This document shows positions 8,198 through 16,932 of a stretch of DNA of 64,000 bases, one piece after another; positions within the stretch are counted from its first letter, which is position 1, and each line of letters starts with the position of its first letter. The notes beneath the pieces are model-generated. The model was not told the origin of the DNA. It saw nothing but the letters and a program-made list of their open reading frames with translations, and searched no databases. Source of the stretch: Mesorhizobium prunaredense (GTDB lineage Bacteria > Pseudomonadota > Alphaproteobacteria > Rhizobiales > Rhizobiaceae); the NCBI RefSeq assembly GCF_900156895.1, contig NZ_FTPD01000003.1, positions 206,556-270,555 on the forward strand. Reading direction: 5' to 3'. A program made the translations under genes and the position numbers.

Positions 8198-9616
8198 TCA
8201 CCCCTGCCATGCACCTTCCCGTCGCAAATCATCCATCGTGCGCGAAATGCCTTCGCGCAGGATCGACACCATGTCGTCGATCTGGTTGCGCGTGATGATC
8301 AGCGGCGGCGACATCACGCACATGTTGATCAGCGGCCGGACCAGCAGGCCAAGCTCATGGCAATGCGCATCGATGCGCTTGCCGACATCCTTGTCGAGCT
8401 GCAGCGGATCCTTGCTTTCGCGATCGGCGACGCATTCGACGCAGCCCATCAGCCCCAGGCCGCGCACCTCGCCGACCAGAGGCAGTTCCTCCAGCGTCTT
8501 CAGTTGCGCCTGAAAATACGTCGCGACCTCTCGTGCATGCGCGAGCACGCCGTCTTCGAGGATATCGAGGTTCCTCAGCGCCACCGCGCAGCCGACCGGA
8601 TGGCTGGTGTAGGTCAATCCGTGGCCGAACATGGCGTCCGGATGGTTCGAACGGCGTAGTTCTTCCAGCAGCCGCTCCGAGATGATGACGCCGCCGAGCG
8701 GGAAGTAGCCTGACGTCACACCCTTGGCGAAGGTGATCATGTCAGGATCGATGCCGAAGAGGTCGCCGGAAGCAAACACATGACCAAGCCGGCCAAACGC
8801 GGTCACCACCTCGTCGGAAACATAGAGGATGTCGTTGTCGCGGCAGATCTCGCGGATGCGCCGTAGATAGCCATCGGGCGGCACGATGACGCCGCCCGAT
8901 GCCTGCACCGGCTCAGCGACGAAAGCGCCGATCCTGTCGGCGCCGACGCGGGCGAGCGTATCGCGGAATTCATCAACCAGGAGATCGGCGAAGGCCGAAA
9001 TGCTTATGCCGGCCGGGCGGCGGAACGGATCGGGCGAGGACAGCTTGACGACAAGATCGTCGGCACCGTCCATCCAGTCGCGTGTCCGCGGGCGCCCGTT
9101 GAGCGAGGCCGACAGATAGGTCGAGCCATGATAGGCGCCGCCCCTGCTCAGGATCAGCTTCTTTTCCGGGCGGCCGCGAACATTGTTGCAGAACTGCATG
9201 AAGCGCAGCGCCGTCTCCACGGCCGAGGAGCCGCCGGTGGTAAAGAAGACATGGCTGAGGTCGCCGGGCGCATGGCCGGCAATGCGCATGGCGAGTTCCG
9301 CAGACGGCGCGTTCATCGTATACCACGGCGTGTTGTAGGACAGCGCCATCGCCTGATCGTACATCACCTTGGCGAGCTCCTCGCGGCGGTGGCCGATATT
9401 GACGCACCACATGCCGGCCGGCCCGTCGATCAGCTTTTTGCCAGTGCCGTCGGTGATGTAGATGCCGTCGCCCCCGCCGATCATGGCGCGTGCCTCTGCG
9501 CCGACCGAGCCGGCGAACGGCCAAGGCTGGACGAGGTGGCGCTTGGCCAGCTCAACGGCATCGGCACCGTCAAGTCCATCCGTTTTGGTCGCCCTCAAAT
9601 CTCTTGCAGCCGCCAT
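8198..9616 (-). CDS. Class III PLP-dependent aminotransferase
   Basis: The 472-residue protein matches the omega-amino-acid/pyruvate aminotransferase type. Marks include FFTTGGSSAVETALRFMQ (PLP phosphate cup), AYHGSTY, AEPVQASGGVIVPP, LYVSDEVVTAFGR (Asp that contacts the pyridine nitrogen) and the Schiff-base lysine in ITFAKGVTSG (about Lys298). The start at 9616 has GGCGAGG upstream and removes nine weak residues. The gene is transcribed towards the Rieske gene and has operator copy 2 about 90 bases upstream, so it should be co-regulated with the cluster. The amino donor is unknown. Confidence 0.9.
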   Translation of the reverse strand: MAAARDLRATKTDGLDGADAVELAKRHLVQPWPFAGSVGAEARAMIGGGDGIYITDGTGKKLIDGPAGMWCVNIGHRREELAKVMYDQAMALSYNTPWYTMNAPSAELAMRIAGHAPGDLSHVFFTTGGSSAVETALRFMQFCNNVRGRPEKKLILSRGGAYHGSTYLSASLNGRPRTRDWMDGADDLVVKLSSPDPFRRPAGISISAFADLLVDEFRDTLARVGADRIGAFVAEPVQASGGVIVPPDGYLRRIREICRDNDILYVSDEVVTAFGRLGHVFASGDLFGIDPDMITFAKGVTSGYFPLGGVIISERLLEELRRSNHPDAMFGHGLTYTSHPVGCAVALRNLDILEDGVLAHAREVATYFQAQLKTLEELPLVGEVRGLGLMGCVECVADRESKDPLQLDKDVGKRIDAHCHELGLLVRPLINMCVMSPPLIITRNQIDDMVSILREGISRTMDDLRREGAWQG

Positions 9617-9704
9617 CGTCGCCTCGCCATCGTTTCGTCGCAAATCTCATCGGACACGAAACTCAGTTCCAAGCATCGGAAAAACCGGCTTTCTTCGCCA
9701 CATT

Positions 9705-9720
9705 TTGAATGTCCGTTCAA
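9705..9720. promoter_or_regulatory. Operator copy 2 of the BetI-like regulon
   Basis: TTGAATGTCCGTTCAA lies between the divergent aminotransferase and ABC transporter genes, matching copy 1 in 13 of 16 positions with both half-sites kept. It is 89 bases from the aminotransferase start and 221 bases from the first permease start, and could serve both. Confidence 0.8.
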
Positions 9721-9940
9721 TCAATATTACAGAAATTGCGCTTGATTTCAATCCACGGATGCGCGCATGATGAAAGAAAGCCGGCAAGCCAGGCACGCGA
9801 TCAGCGATTGCGTCCTGGGCCCTGAATTGGGAACAAACAGCCGGTGCGCTAGCAATGGGACGCCGCATGCCAGGACAATGCGCGCCAGCAACCGAGATTA
9901 CGCCTGGGCCCCTGCTTGAGGGCCTGCCCGAGGATCTGCA

Positions 9941-10858
9941 ATGACAGCGGCTGCGGAAGGACCACCCACGCTTGGCATCATTCGGGCCAGGCGAAATGCC
10001 CTTCTGCTGTCCGAACCCGTCCAGGGCCTTGCCCTGATCAGCCCGACTTTCCTCTACGCGCTCGTGCTTCTGGTCCTGCCGATCCTAGTGGTCGTCGCTC
10101 ATTCGTTCTGGACGCAGAACTACCTGACCATCGATCGCACCTTCACGCTGGAAAACTACCGCGCTGCGCTGACCGAGCCGATCTATCGCGACCTGCTCTG
10201 GCGCTCGCTCTACATCTCAATGATGGTGAGCTTCTTCACGGTCGTCCTCGCCTATCCGATCGCCTATTTCATCTCGTTCCACGGCGGCCGCCATAAAAGC
10301 CTGTGGCTGTTCCTCATCACCATCCCGTTCTGGACCAGCTACCTGCTGCGCGTCATGTCGTGGAAGGTCATCCTCGGCTACAACGGCGTGCTCAATTCCA
10401 GCTTGCTGGGCCTTGGCATCATCGACGAGCCGTCGACGGCGCTGCTTTACAATTCGAGCGCCGTCATCATCACGCTGACCCATGCATGGGCGGCCTTTGC
10501 CATACTGCCGATCTTCGTCTCGCTGGAAAAAATCGACCGCACGCTGATCGAGGCGGCCAAGGATCTTGGCGACGGTCCCATTCGTTCCTTTCTGCGCGTG
10601 ACGCTGCCGCTGTCGGCGCCCGGCGTCATTTCGGCGGCGCTGATCGTCATGATCCCGACCGTCGGCGACTATGTCACGCCCAAGCTTGTCGGCGGCAAGG
10701 ACGGCGTCATGATCGCCAACGCCATCCAGGCGCAATTCGGCAAGGCTTCCAACTGGCCGCTGGGTGCCGCGCTTTCGGTCACCACGATGCTGATCGTGAC
10801 GCTGATGGCGGGCGCCACCGTGGTGATCATCCGCACTGCCCAGAGGCTTGTGCGATGA
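9941..10858 (+). CDS. ABC transporter permease, PotB-like (spermidine/putrescine type)
   Basis: The 305-residue inner-membrane protein has a first membrane helix near 30-55 (ISPTFLYALVLLVLPILVVV), about six helices in all, and the EAA loop that contacts the ATPase (LIEAAKDLGDGPIRSFLRVTLPLSAPG). It is the first gene of a three-gene operon with a second permease and an ATPase. The binding protein is encoded at 14128-15210 on the other strand. Sequence type indicates polyamine-like cationic substrates, but such systems also carry other amines. Confidence 0.9.
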   Translation: MTAAAEGPPTLGIIRARRNALLLSEPVQGLALISPTFLYALVLLVLPILVVVAHSFWTQNYLTIDRTFTLENYRAALTEPIYRDLLWRSLYISMMVSFFTVVLAYPIAYFISFHGGRHKSLWLFLITIPFWTSYLLRVMSWKVILGYNGVLNSSLLGLGIIDEPSTALLYNSSAVIITLTHAWAAFAILPIFVSLEKIDRTLIEAAKDLGDGPIRSFLRVTLPLSAPGVISAALIVMIPTVGDYVTPKLVGGKDGVMIANAIQAQFGKASNWPLGAALSVTTMLIVTLMAGATVVIIRTAQRLVR

Positions 10859-10885
10859 GGCTTGTGCGATGAGGCTGGCGCGATG
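10844..10885 (+). repeat. Three tandem 14-bp copies at a stop/start junction
   Basis: AGGCTTGTGCGATG occurs at 10844 and 10858, and AGGCTGGCGCGATG at 10872. The first copy supplies the stop of the first permease (TGA 10856-10858), and the last ends in the ATG (10883) of the second permease. Confidence 0.85.
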
Positions 10886-11707
10886 ACGGGGATGCGGCGC
10901 TTCCTGGCCAGCGGCTGGTTGTCGGCTTATGCGTTTGTCTATGTCGTGTTCCTCTATCTGCCGGTCATCTTCCTGCCGATCTTTTCGCTCAACAGCGCCG
11001 CGACGCCGAAATTCCCGCTCTCCGGCTTCACCCTCAAATGGTATCAGGACCTGCCGCGCACCCCGGCGCTGCTTGACGCTGCCTGGAACAGCCTGGTCGT
11101 CGGCGTATCGGTATCTATCCTGTCCACGGTGCTTGGCATCCTCGCGGCCCGTTCGATCACGCGCTACCGCTATCCCGGCCGTCGCGCCATCAACGGACTG
11201 ATCATGGCGCCGCTGGTGCTGCCCGAAATCATTGTCGCCATCTCCATGCTCCTGGTGATACTGCAACTGGGTTTGAGCCTGTCGCTGTTGACCATCGTGC
11301 TCGGCCACGTCCTGATCTGCGTCCCCTATTCGATGACCGTGCTGACCGCCGGCTTCGAAGGCTTCGACCGCAGCCTGGAGGAAGCCTCCGCCGACCTCGG
11401 CGAGAGCGCCCTCGGCACCTTTAGACGGGTGACGCTGCCGATGGTGGCGCCGGCCATTGTCTCCAGCCTGCTCGTCTGCTTCACCATTTCGCTCGACGAG
11501 TTCATCATCGCCTTCTTCCTGACCGGCACCGAGGCGACACTGCCGATCTACATCTGGGGCCAGTTGCGCTTCGCCTCGAAGCTGCCCGGCGTGCTGGCGC
11601 TGGGCACGCTGCTGCTGGCTGCCTCATTCCTGCTGATGACCATTGCTGAAATCCTGCGCCGCCGCGCCGCAAGACGCACCCAGAACGAGGGAGGCCTCCA
11701 TGCCTGA
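10883..11707 (+). CDS. ABC transporter permease, PotC-like
   Basis: The 274-residue second permease has membrane helices starting at YAFVYVVFLYLPVIFLPIFS and the EAA loop EEASADLGESALGTFRRVTLPMVAP. The start at 10883 is preceded by GAGG and is the third ATG produced by the 14-bp tandem repeat. The upstream alternative at 10862 adds only seven residues. It overlaps the ATPase gene by 8 bases, indicating translational coupling. Confidence 0.9.
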   Translation: MTGMRRFLASGWLSAYAFVYVVFLYLPVIFLPIFSLNSAATPKFPLSGFTLKWYQDLPRTPALLDAAWNSLVVGVSVSILSTVLGILAARSITRYRYPGRRAINGLIMAPLVLPEIIVAISMLLVILQLGLSLSLLTIVLGHVLICVPYSMTVLTAGFEGFDRSLEEASADLGESALGTFRRVTLPMVAPAIVSSLLVCFTISLDEFIIAFFLTGTEATLPIYIWGQLRFASKLPGVLALGTLLLAASFLLMTIAEILRRRAARRTQNEGGLHA

Positions 11708-12857
11708 GCAGGGCCAAGCCGAATCACCTCTCGGGGCCGAACGATCCCATCAAACCGAACGACCCCACCAAACCGAACGACCGATGATCGAGATCCGCGA
11801 CGTCACCCGCAGCTATGGTTCGTTCAAGGCGCTGGACGACGCCTCGCTGACCATCAAGGAGGGCGAATTCTTCTCGCTGCTCGGCCCGTCCGGCTGCGGC
11901 AAGACCACGCTGTTGCGCATGATCGCCGGCTTCGACAACCCGACCAGCGGTTTGATCTCGGTCGACGGCCAGTCGATGGAGGGCATCCCGGCCAATCGCC
12001 GGCCAACCAACATGGTGTTCCAGAGCTATGCGATCTTCCCGCATCTCAATGTCGAGCAGAACGTCGCCTATGGGCTGAAACGGCTGAAGCTCGAACGGTC
12101 GGAAGAAAAGCGCCGCGTCGAAGAGGCGCTGGGCCAGGTGTCGCTGACCGGCCTCGGCAAGCGCCTCGCCACCGAGCTGTCCGGCGGCCAGCGCCAGCGC
12201 GTGGCACTGGCCCGTGCGCTGGTGATGCGCCCGAAAGTGCTTCTGCTCGACGAGCCGCTGTCAGCGCTGGACAAGAAGCTGCGCGAGCAGATGCAGGTGG
12301 AGTTGCGCCGCCTGCAGCAGGCGGTCGGCATCACCTTCGTCCTGGTCACCCACGACCAATATGAGGCGCTGGCAATGTCGGACCGCATCGCCGTGATGTT
12401 CGGCGGCAGGATCGCGCAGGTCGCCTCGCCCAAGGAGATCTACCAGCGCCCGGTCAACCGGCAGGTCGCCGACTTTCTCGGCGGCATGAATTTCGTCAAG
12501 GCCGAGATCGTCGAGGAGAGCGGCGCTTCGCTGGTCGTCGACACGCTGGGCTTCGGCCGCGTCAAGACCGACAGGCCGAAGGCTTTCGTCCGCAATGGCG
12601 GCGCCGCCACGCTCGGCATCCGGCCAGAGCGTCTGCGCGTATTGTGGGACAACGCGACGGCGAAATTCGAGGTGGCCGGCAAGGTCGTCGAGCGCCACTA
12701 CTTCGGCGAGATCACCCATCTTGTCGTCGAGATACCGGGATTGGAAAAACCGCTTTCGGTCACTGAAACCAACGATTTCGGCGCCGACGACATTCCGGTC
12801 GGCACCTCGATCCGCCTCGCCTACGACCCCGAGGCACTGGTGGCGATGGCGGACTGA
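11700..12857 (+). CDS. ABC transporter ATP-binding protein, PotA-like
   Basis: The 385-residue ATPase has Walker A GPSGCGKTT, signature LSGGQRQRVALARAL, Walker B VLLLDEPLSALD and the H-loop VTHDQ, followed by a C-terminal TOBE domain (LGIRPERLRV). It powers the two permeases. The N-terminus carries about 28 extra residues before MIEIRDV, containing a duplicated HQTERP element encoded by 18-bp tandem repeats (11737-11782). A start at 11784 would remove it, but ATG 11700 has the better ribosome-binding site (GAGGGAGG). It overlaps the convergent amine-oxidase gene by 37 bases. Confidence 0.92.
   Translation: MPEQGQAESPLGAERSHQTERPHQTERPMIEIRDVTRSYGSFKALDDASLTIKEGEFFSLLGPSGCGKTTLLRMIAGFDNPTSGLISVDGQSMEGIPANRRPTNMVFQSYAIFPHLNVEQNVAYGLKRLKLERSEEKRRVEEALGQVSLTGLGKRLATELSGGQRQRVALARALVMRPKVLLLDEPLSALDKKLREQMQVELRRLQQAVGITFVLVTHDQYEALAMSDRIAVMFGGRIAQVASPKEIYQRPVNRQVADFLGGMNFVKAEIVEESGASLVVDTLGFGRVKTDRPKAFVRNGGAATLGIRPERLRVLWDNATAKFEVAGKVVERHYFGEITHLVVEIPGLEKPLSVTETNDFGADDIPVGTSIRLAYDPEALVAMAD
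11737..11782 (+). repeat. 18-bp tandem repeat in the ATPase N-terminus
   Basis: The unit CCGAACGAYCCCAYCAAA occurs at 11737 and 11755, with a partial third copy at 11773. It stays in frame and yields the duplicated HQTERP peptide. Confidence 0.85.
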
Positions 12858-14131
12858 AGTCCCGAGATCATCTTTCGGGCAGCGATCCGCCCCGCCGCAA
12901 CAGCGCCTTCGACATAGCCCGGGAATGACGGTGACAATTCGGACGCGGCGAAATGCAGCGGCGGCGCGCCGGCCAGGATGATGCGTTCGGCGTCGGTCGC
13001 CGCCGGGTCGATGATGAGATCGCTGTAGCCGCCGCCGCTCCAGCGGTCATGCGTCCAGTCGCGACAACTGAAATCGAGCATGTCGGCGGCCTCGGCGCCG
13101 AGCGCGTCCTCCAGCCTCGTCGTCACCTCGGCGCGCAATGCCGCACCGCCGAGCTCACGCCAGCGCAGGGCCAGCGGTCCGCCGACGAAGACGACCAGCG
13201 CGGCATGGCCGTCGTCCTTGCTGGCGTCGCAGGCAAACAGCCCTGGCAGGTCGCGCCACATCACCACGCCGCTCAGGCCCCTTGCACGCCAGAAGGCGCT
13301 GGGGTAGCGCACCAGCAGCTTGATCACCGCTCCGCTTTGCCAGACGCCGAGCGCCGTTCTCAGGCCAGCCGGCAGCGGCGGTGAAAAATCCAGCTTCGAG
13401 GCCATCATCGGCGGCGCGGCAACCAGCGCCGCCCGGGCTTCGACCGCACTTCTCGCCGAAACCAGACGAACCCCTTTCGGCCGGTGCTCGATGGTCGCAA
13501 CCGGCGTGTTAAGCCGCACACGATCGCCAAGATCGCCGGCCAGATCGTCGGCCAGCGACTGCATGGTTTCGCGCACGAAATATTGCAGTTCCGAAACTTC
13601 GTTGGTGATGCGGCGGTCGTTGTCGATCAGATGCCACAGCGGCAGCTTTTCGAGCGCCTGGCACCATAAGCCCTCGATCATCGAGCGGAAGGCCGCTTTG
13701 GCCTGGTCGGGGTCATGCTGGCGATCGAGCCATACCGCGACAGTCAGTCCAGCGATGGCCGGATCATCCGGCGCGATCGCATTCATCCGGTCGCGGATCG
13801 CCATCGAACCCAAGTAAGTTCGGTCGGCTTGCTGCGCGCTCATCCGCGGCTGCGTGACGAATTCCCCATCGACATAGGTCTCGACCAGCGTCTTGCCGCG
13901 CGCCTGCAACAGCGCCATCAGCTCCGGCATGTCCTGGCAAAGGAATTGGCCGCCGCTGTCGATCCGCTCGCCGAGTCCGTTGCGCTTGGCCTCCACCCGC
14001 CCGCCGACCCGATCGCGCGCTTCGAGCAGCAGGAAATCGATGCCGGCATTGCTTAGCTCATGCGCTGCCGACAGGCCGGTGAAGCCGGCGCCGACAACGA
14101 CGATTTCGGTCCTTTCGATCCCGCCCTTCAA
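12821..14131 (-). CDS. FAD-dependent amine oxidase family protein
   Basis: The 436-residue flavoprotein has a dinucleotide-binding motif at the very start (EIVVVGAGFTGLSAAHELSNAG, GxGxxG), the second FAD contact EARDRVGGRVE, and a C-terminal FAD segment (ILAGAPPLHFAASELSPSFPGYVEGAVAAG) typical of flavin mono/polyamine oxidases. I start it at TTG 14131, which overlaps the stop of the binding-protein gene (TTGA) and leaves the FAD motif nine residues in. Longer frames translate the binding-protein gene out of frame. It likely oxidises a C-N bond of the imported amine or its product; the substrate is not readable. Confidence 0.85.
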   Translation of the reverse strand: MKGGIERTEIVVVGAGFTGLSAAHELSNAGIDFLLLEARDRVGGRVEAKRNGLGERIDSGGQFLCQDMPELMALLQARGKTLVETYVDGEFVTQPRMSAQQADRTYLGSMAIRDRMNAIAPDDPAIAGLTVAVWLDRQHDPDQAKAAFRSMIEGLWCQALEKLPLWHLIDNDRRITNEVSELQYFVRETMQSLADDLAGDLGDRVRLNTPVATIEHRPKGVRLVSARSAVEARAALVAAPPMMASKLDFSPPLPAGLRTALGVWQSGAVIKLLVRYPSAFWRARGLSGVVMWRDLPGLFACDASKDDGHAALVVFVGGPLALRWRELGGAALRAEVTTRLEDALGAEAADMLDFSCRDWTHDRWSGGGYSDLIIDPAATDAERIILAGAPPLHFAASELSPSFPGYVEGAVAAGRIAARKMISGLQSAIATSASGS

Positions 14132-15210
14132 TAGCCGGCCTTGATCTTCTCGAACTCGGCGATCATCTTGAGCTTGAGTTCCGAGGGAAGCGGCGCCTGG
14201 AACAGCGTCTTGTCGACGAATTTCTGCACGTCGTCGTAGCCCTTTTCCTTCAGCATGGCCTGATCGACGCCGGCCATGCCCTTGGCATTGGCCTGGCCAT
14301 AGCCCCAATCCTTGACCAGGACGTTGGCAATTGCCGGATCGTTTACCGCGTTCAGATAGTCATAGGCCTTGTCGGCATTTCCCGGCGCATCCTTGAACAG
14401 CACATAGCCGCAGACCCACGTCGAGATGCCTTCGTCGGTGTCCTTCTTCGCCCTGATCGGCACGCCGGCGGCGACCGACTGCACCGCCGCGTCGTTCCAC
14501 GCCCAGGCAAGGTCGACCTCGCCGCCGCTCAACAGCTGGACGATATCGGTGGTGTCGGTCCAGTAGGAGCGGACATTCTTGTGGACCTCGCGCAGGAAGT
14601 CCGACGCCTGCTTGAACTGGTCGTCCGTCATCTTGGTCCAGTCCTTGAGCCCGATCGCCAGCGAGGCCAGCGCATAGGCGTCGTCGACACTGTCGCCGAT
14701 CGAGACCCTGCCCTTGAACTTGGGGTCGGCCAATGCCTTCAGCGAATGGACGTCCTTCTCATCGACCTTGTCGGAATTGTAGGTGAGCTGCGTATTGCCC
14801 CAGTCCCAGGGCATGAACCAGGCCTTGCCGTCGGCGGTGGTGGCGAGATCCTTCATCGCCACGATGCCGGGATCGAGGTCTTTCCAGCCTGATATCTTCG
14901 AGGTGTCGAGCGGCTGCAACAGCCCCGCCTCGCGCCACTTCACCACGCTTTGCGAGCAGGGATGGCCGAGATCGGCCTTGAAGCCGGAACGGACTTTTTC
15001 GAACGCCTCGTCCTCGTCGCCGAAGAAGGTGAAGGTCGGCGAGTCGCCATTCTTCTCGACATATTTCGGGTGGAAACCGGGATCCTCGTAGCCGGACCAG
15101 TCGAACACAATCAGGTCCTTGTCCGCGGCAACCGCCAGCGCTGCGACCGAGGCCACCAGCGCACCGGTCAGTGCCAATGTCAGCGTCAGGCGTCGAGTCA
15201 TGGTCTTCAT
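14128..15210 (-). CDS. Periplasmic substrate-binding protein of polyamine-type ABC transporter
   Basis: The 360-residue protein has a signal peptide (MKTMTRRLTLTLALTGALVA, cleavage near AVAADKD) and a PotD-type fold (LIVFDWSGYEDPGFHPKYVEKNG; MPWDWGNTQLTYNSDKV; AWNDAAVQSVAAGVPI). It should capture the substrate for the permeases and ATPase at 9941-12857, although it is in a different operon (after the TetR gene). Several aromatic residues in the predicted cleft (WDWGNTQ, YWTDTTD, WAWND) would suit a cationic amine by cation-pi contacts; that is inference. Confidence 0.9.
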   Translation of the reverse strand: MKTMTRRLTLTLALTGALVASVAALAVAADKDLIVFDWSGYEDPGFHPKYVEKNGDSPTFTFFGDEDEAFEKVRSGFKADLGHPCSQSVVKWREAGLLQPLDTSKISGWKDLDPGIVAMKDLATTADGKAWFMPWDWGNTQLTYNSDKVDEKDVHSLKALADPKFKGRVSIGDSVDDAYALASLAIGLKDWTKMTDDQFKQASDFLREVHKNVRSYWTDTTDIVQLLSGGEVDLAWAWNDAAVQSVAAGVPIRAKKDTDEGISTWVCGYVLFKDAPGNADKAYDYLNAVNDPAIANVLVKDWGYGQANAKGMAGVDQAMLKEKGYDDVQKFVDKTLFQAPLPSELKLKMIAEFEKIKAGY

Positions 15211-15237
15211 TGCCGTTCCATCCTCTTTTTGATTGTT

Positions 15238-15951
15238 TCATGCCGTCTTGACACCGCCGGCCGTTGGCCACGGATAGTGCTTTGGAAATGCCGCCGACAG
15301 GAATTCGTTCGCCGCCTGCAGCGCGGTTTCGCGGGTGACGTCCTCGGTGCCCATCATCAGGCGCAGCCATAAACCCTCCAGCATGGCACTGAGCGCCAGC
15401 GCGATGACCTGCGGCTCATAGGCATAGCCGCCGCTCTGCTTCAGCGTCGCACAAAGGTCGATGAAGATCTTCTGGTAAGCCGCATCGCGCGCGCCGCACA
15501 GCGCCTGATAGGTCGGACGCGACTTGGCCTCGCCCCAGAAGGCGCACCAGGCGGCCAGCTTGCGCTTGTTGCAGATCGAGCGGTCGAAATCGGCGGCAAC
15601 CAGAACCCGCAACTGGCGGGCAGGATCGTCGCCAGCCCTGGTGAGGGCAGCGCGCCAGTGCGCGGCGTATTCGTCGGCCATGTATTGCAGCGTTGCGACG
15701 AGCAGCTTCTCCTTGCTCTCGAAGTGGAAGTTGACAATCCCGCGCGACAGGCCGGCGCCATCGGCGACATCGGCCATCGTCGTCTCCGAATAGCCGCGCT
15801 TGGCCAGCGAATCGATCGTCGCCTCGATCAGCTGCAGTTGCCTGACCTCCCTCGACGCCTTGCGACCGCGCTTCTCGGCATCGCTTTTCTGCGCTGCAAG
15901 GTGGGCCTCCTTGGCCTCTGCTGTCTTCATGGGCGTGATGGTCTCCAGCAT
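15238..15951 (-). CDS. TetR-family regulator, BetI-like
   Basis: The 237-residue protein has an N-terminal helix-turn-helix (RQLQLIEATIDSLAKRGYSETTMADVADGAGLSRGIVNFHFESKEKLL) and a BetI-type C-terminal domain (KLAAWCAFWGEAKSRPTYQALC; ALSAMLEGLWLRLMMG). BetI proteins sense choline or betaine-like ligands and repress by binding TTGATTGGACGTTCAA-like sites. Three matching sites stand in this cluster. It lies 6 bases after the methyltransferase gene and 27 before the binding-protein gene, in one operon under operator 3, so it is probably autoregulated. Confidence 0.9.
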   Translation of the reverse strand: MLETITPMKTAEAKEAHLAAQKSDAEKRGRKASREVRQLQLIEATIDSLAKRGYSETTMADVADGAGLSRGIVNFHFESKEKLLVATLQYMADEYAAHWRAALTRAGDDPARQLRVLVAADFDRSICNKRKLAAWCAFWGEAKSRPTYQALCGARDAAYQKIFIDLCATLKQSGGYAYEPQVIALALSAMLEGLWLRLMMGTEDVTRETALQAANEFLSAAFPKHYPWPTAGGVKTA

Positions 15952-15957
15952 CGCCGG

Positions 15958-16752
15958 TTATCCAACCGGCTTCCGACCGCGAAGATGAGTGGGACGGTGC
16001 TCGCCGCTGTCAAGAACCTTCTGCATGGCTTCCCAGGTTCGGATGTTCTTGTCGACATAGGCAGTCCCGACCGCAGCCGCAACCGCCGGGTAGAGCGGGC
16101 CTTTGAGTCGGTTCAATTCCTCCCGTGCGACCTCGCGATACCAGGGATTGCGGTCATGCACGGTGACGTCGGCAAGGCCTGCCCGGCGCATCGCCGCCGC
16201 ATAGCGGATTGGCGACGCCATGGCGAAGGACAGGCTTTCCGCGGCGACATAGGCCTTCATCTCAGGCGACGGCTCGCCGTCATGCGAGATCATCCAGTTC
16301 GAGGCAGCGAAGACACCGCCCGGCTTCAGCACACGGACGATCTCGGCAAACAACGCATCCTTGTCGGGCACGTGCAGCAGCGCATCCTTGGAGAAGACGA
16401 CGTCGAAGGAAGCATCGGTGAAGGGCAGCGGCCCAGGCGGTGCCTGGACGAAATTGGCGCGACCTGAAAGCCCGCGTGCCGTCGCCCTTTTCCTGGCCGC
16501 CTCGATCACCGGCCGCTCGACATCGAACCCGACAACGTGGGCGGCGCCATGGCGCTCGAGCAGATGCAGCGTTATGCCGCCGGAGCCGCAGCCAACGTCG
16601 AGGATCGTCTTGCCGTTGAGCGCAAGACCCTCGACCACCCGGTCGACCTCATCCGGCCCGCCCGGCGACAGATAGCCGTCGCCCCACAGCGCCTCGAGGA
16701 AGCGGATGGCGGTGTCGTCATATTCCGGCTCGGCATCTGTCGTTTCGATCAT
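15958..16752 (-). CDS. SAM-dependent methyltransferase, class I
   Basis: The 264-residue protein has motif [18 protein letters not shown], an acidic residue at the end of beta-2 (VVGFDVE), and [30 protein letters not shown] (motifs IV and V), as in small-molecule methyltransferases. The longest frame starts at 16836 inside operator 3, so I prefer ATG 16752 (MIETTDAE), preceded by GGGG. ATG 16773 is another option. It is first in the operon with the TetR, binding-protein and amine-oxidase genes. It could accept a methyl group removed by the pathway or modify an intermediate; neither is shown. Confidence 0.82.
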   Translation of the reverse strand: MIETTDAEPEYDDTAIRFLEALWGDGYLSPGGPDEVDRVVEGLALNGKTILDVGCGSGGITLHLLERHGAAHVVGFDVERPVIEAARKRATARGLSGRANFVQAPPGPLPFTDASFDVVFSKDALLHVPDKDALFAEIVRVLKPGGVFAASNWMISHDGEPSPEMKAYVAAESLSFAMASPIRYAAAMRRAGLADVTVHDRNPWYREVAREELNRLKGPLYPAVAAAVGTAYVDKNIRTWEAMQKVLDSGEHRPTHLRGRKPVG

Positions 16753-16824
16753 CGGACCCCAGTCCAAAGCCATTCGAATGGTGGCAAAGCCTAGCGCATG
16801 TCGGCGAAAACGCAACATCATTTG

Positions 16825-16840
16825 TTGAACATTCATTCAA
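16825..16840. promoter_or_regulatory. Operator copy 3 of the BetI-like regulon
   Basis: TTGAACATTCATTCAA (reverse complement TTGAATGAATGTTCAA) keeps both half-sites of copies 1 and 2. It lies between the divergent methyltransferase-tetR operon and the two flavoprotein genes. Confidence 0.75.
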
Positions 16841-16932
16841 AATGGCTGGACAATACGGCGACAGCCATGGCAAATTCCGCGCATTCGGGCCGACCACACA
16901 CGGCGTCGGCCACCAATGAAGAGCGGGCCACA

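Noticed and set aside
12868..14144. Many open frames antisense to the amine-oxidase gene
   Set aside because: They mirror a real high-GC gene and show no family similarity.
16770..16781. CCATTCGAATGG palindrome as a fourth operator
   Set aside because: Half-sites and spacing differ from the three matching sites, and it lies at an alternative methyltransferase start.
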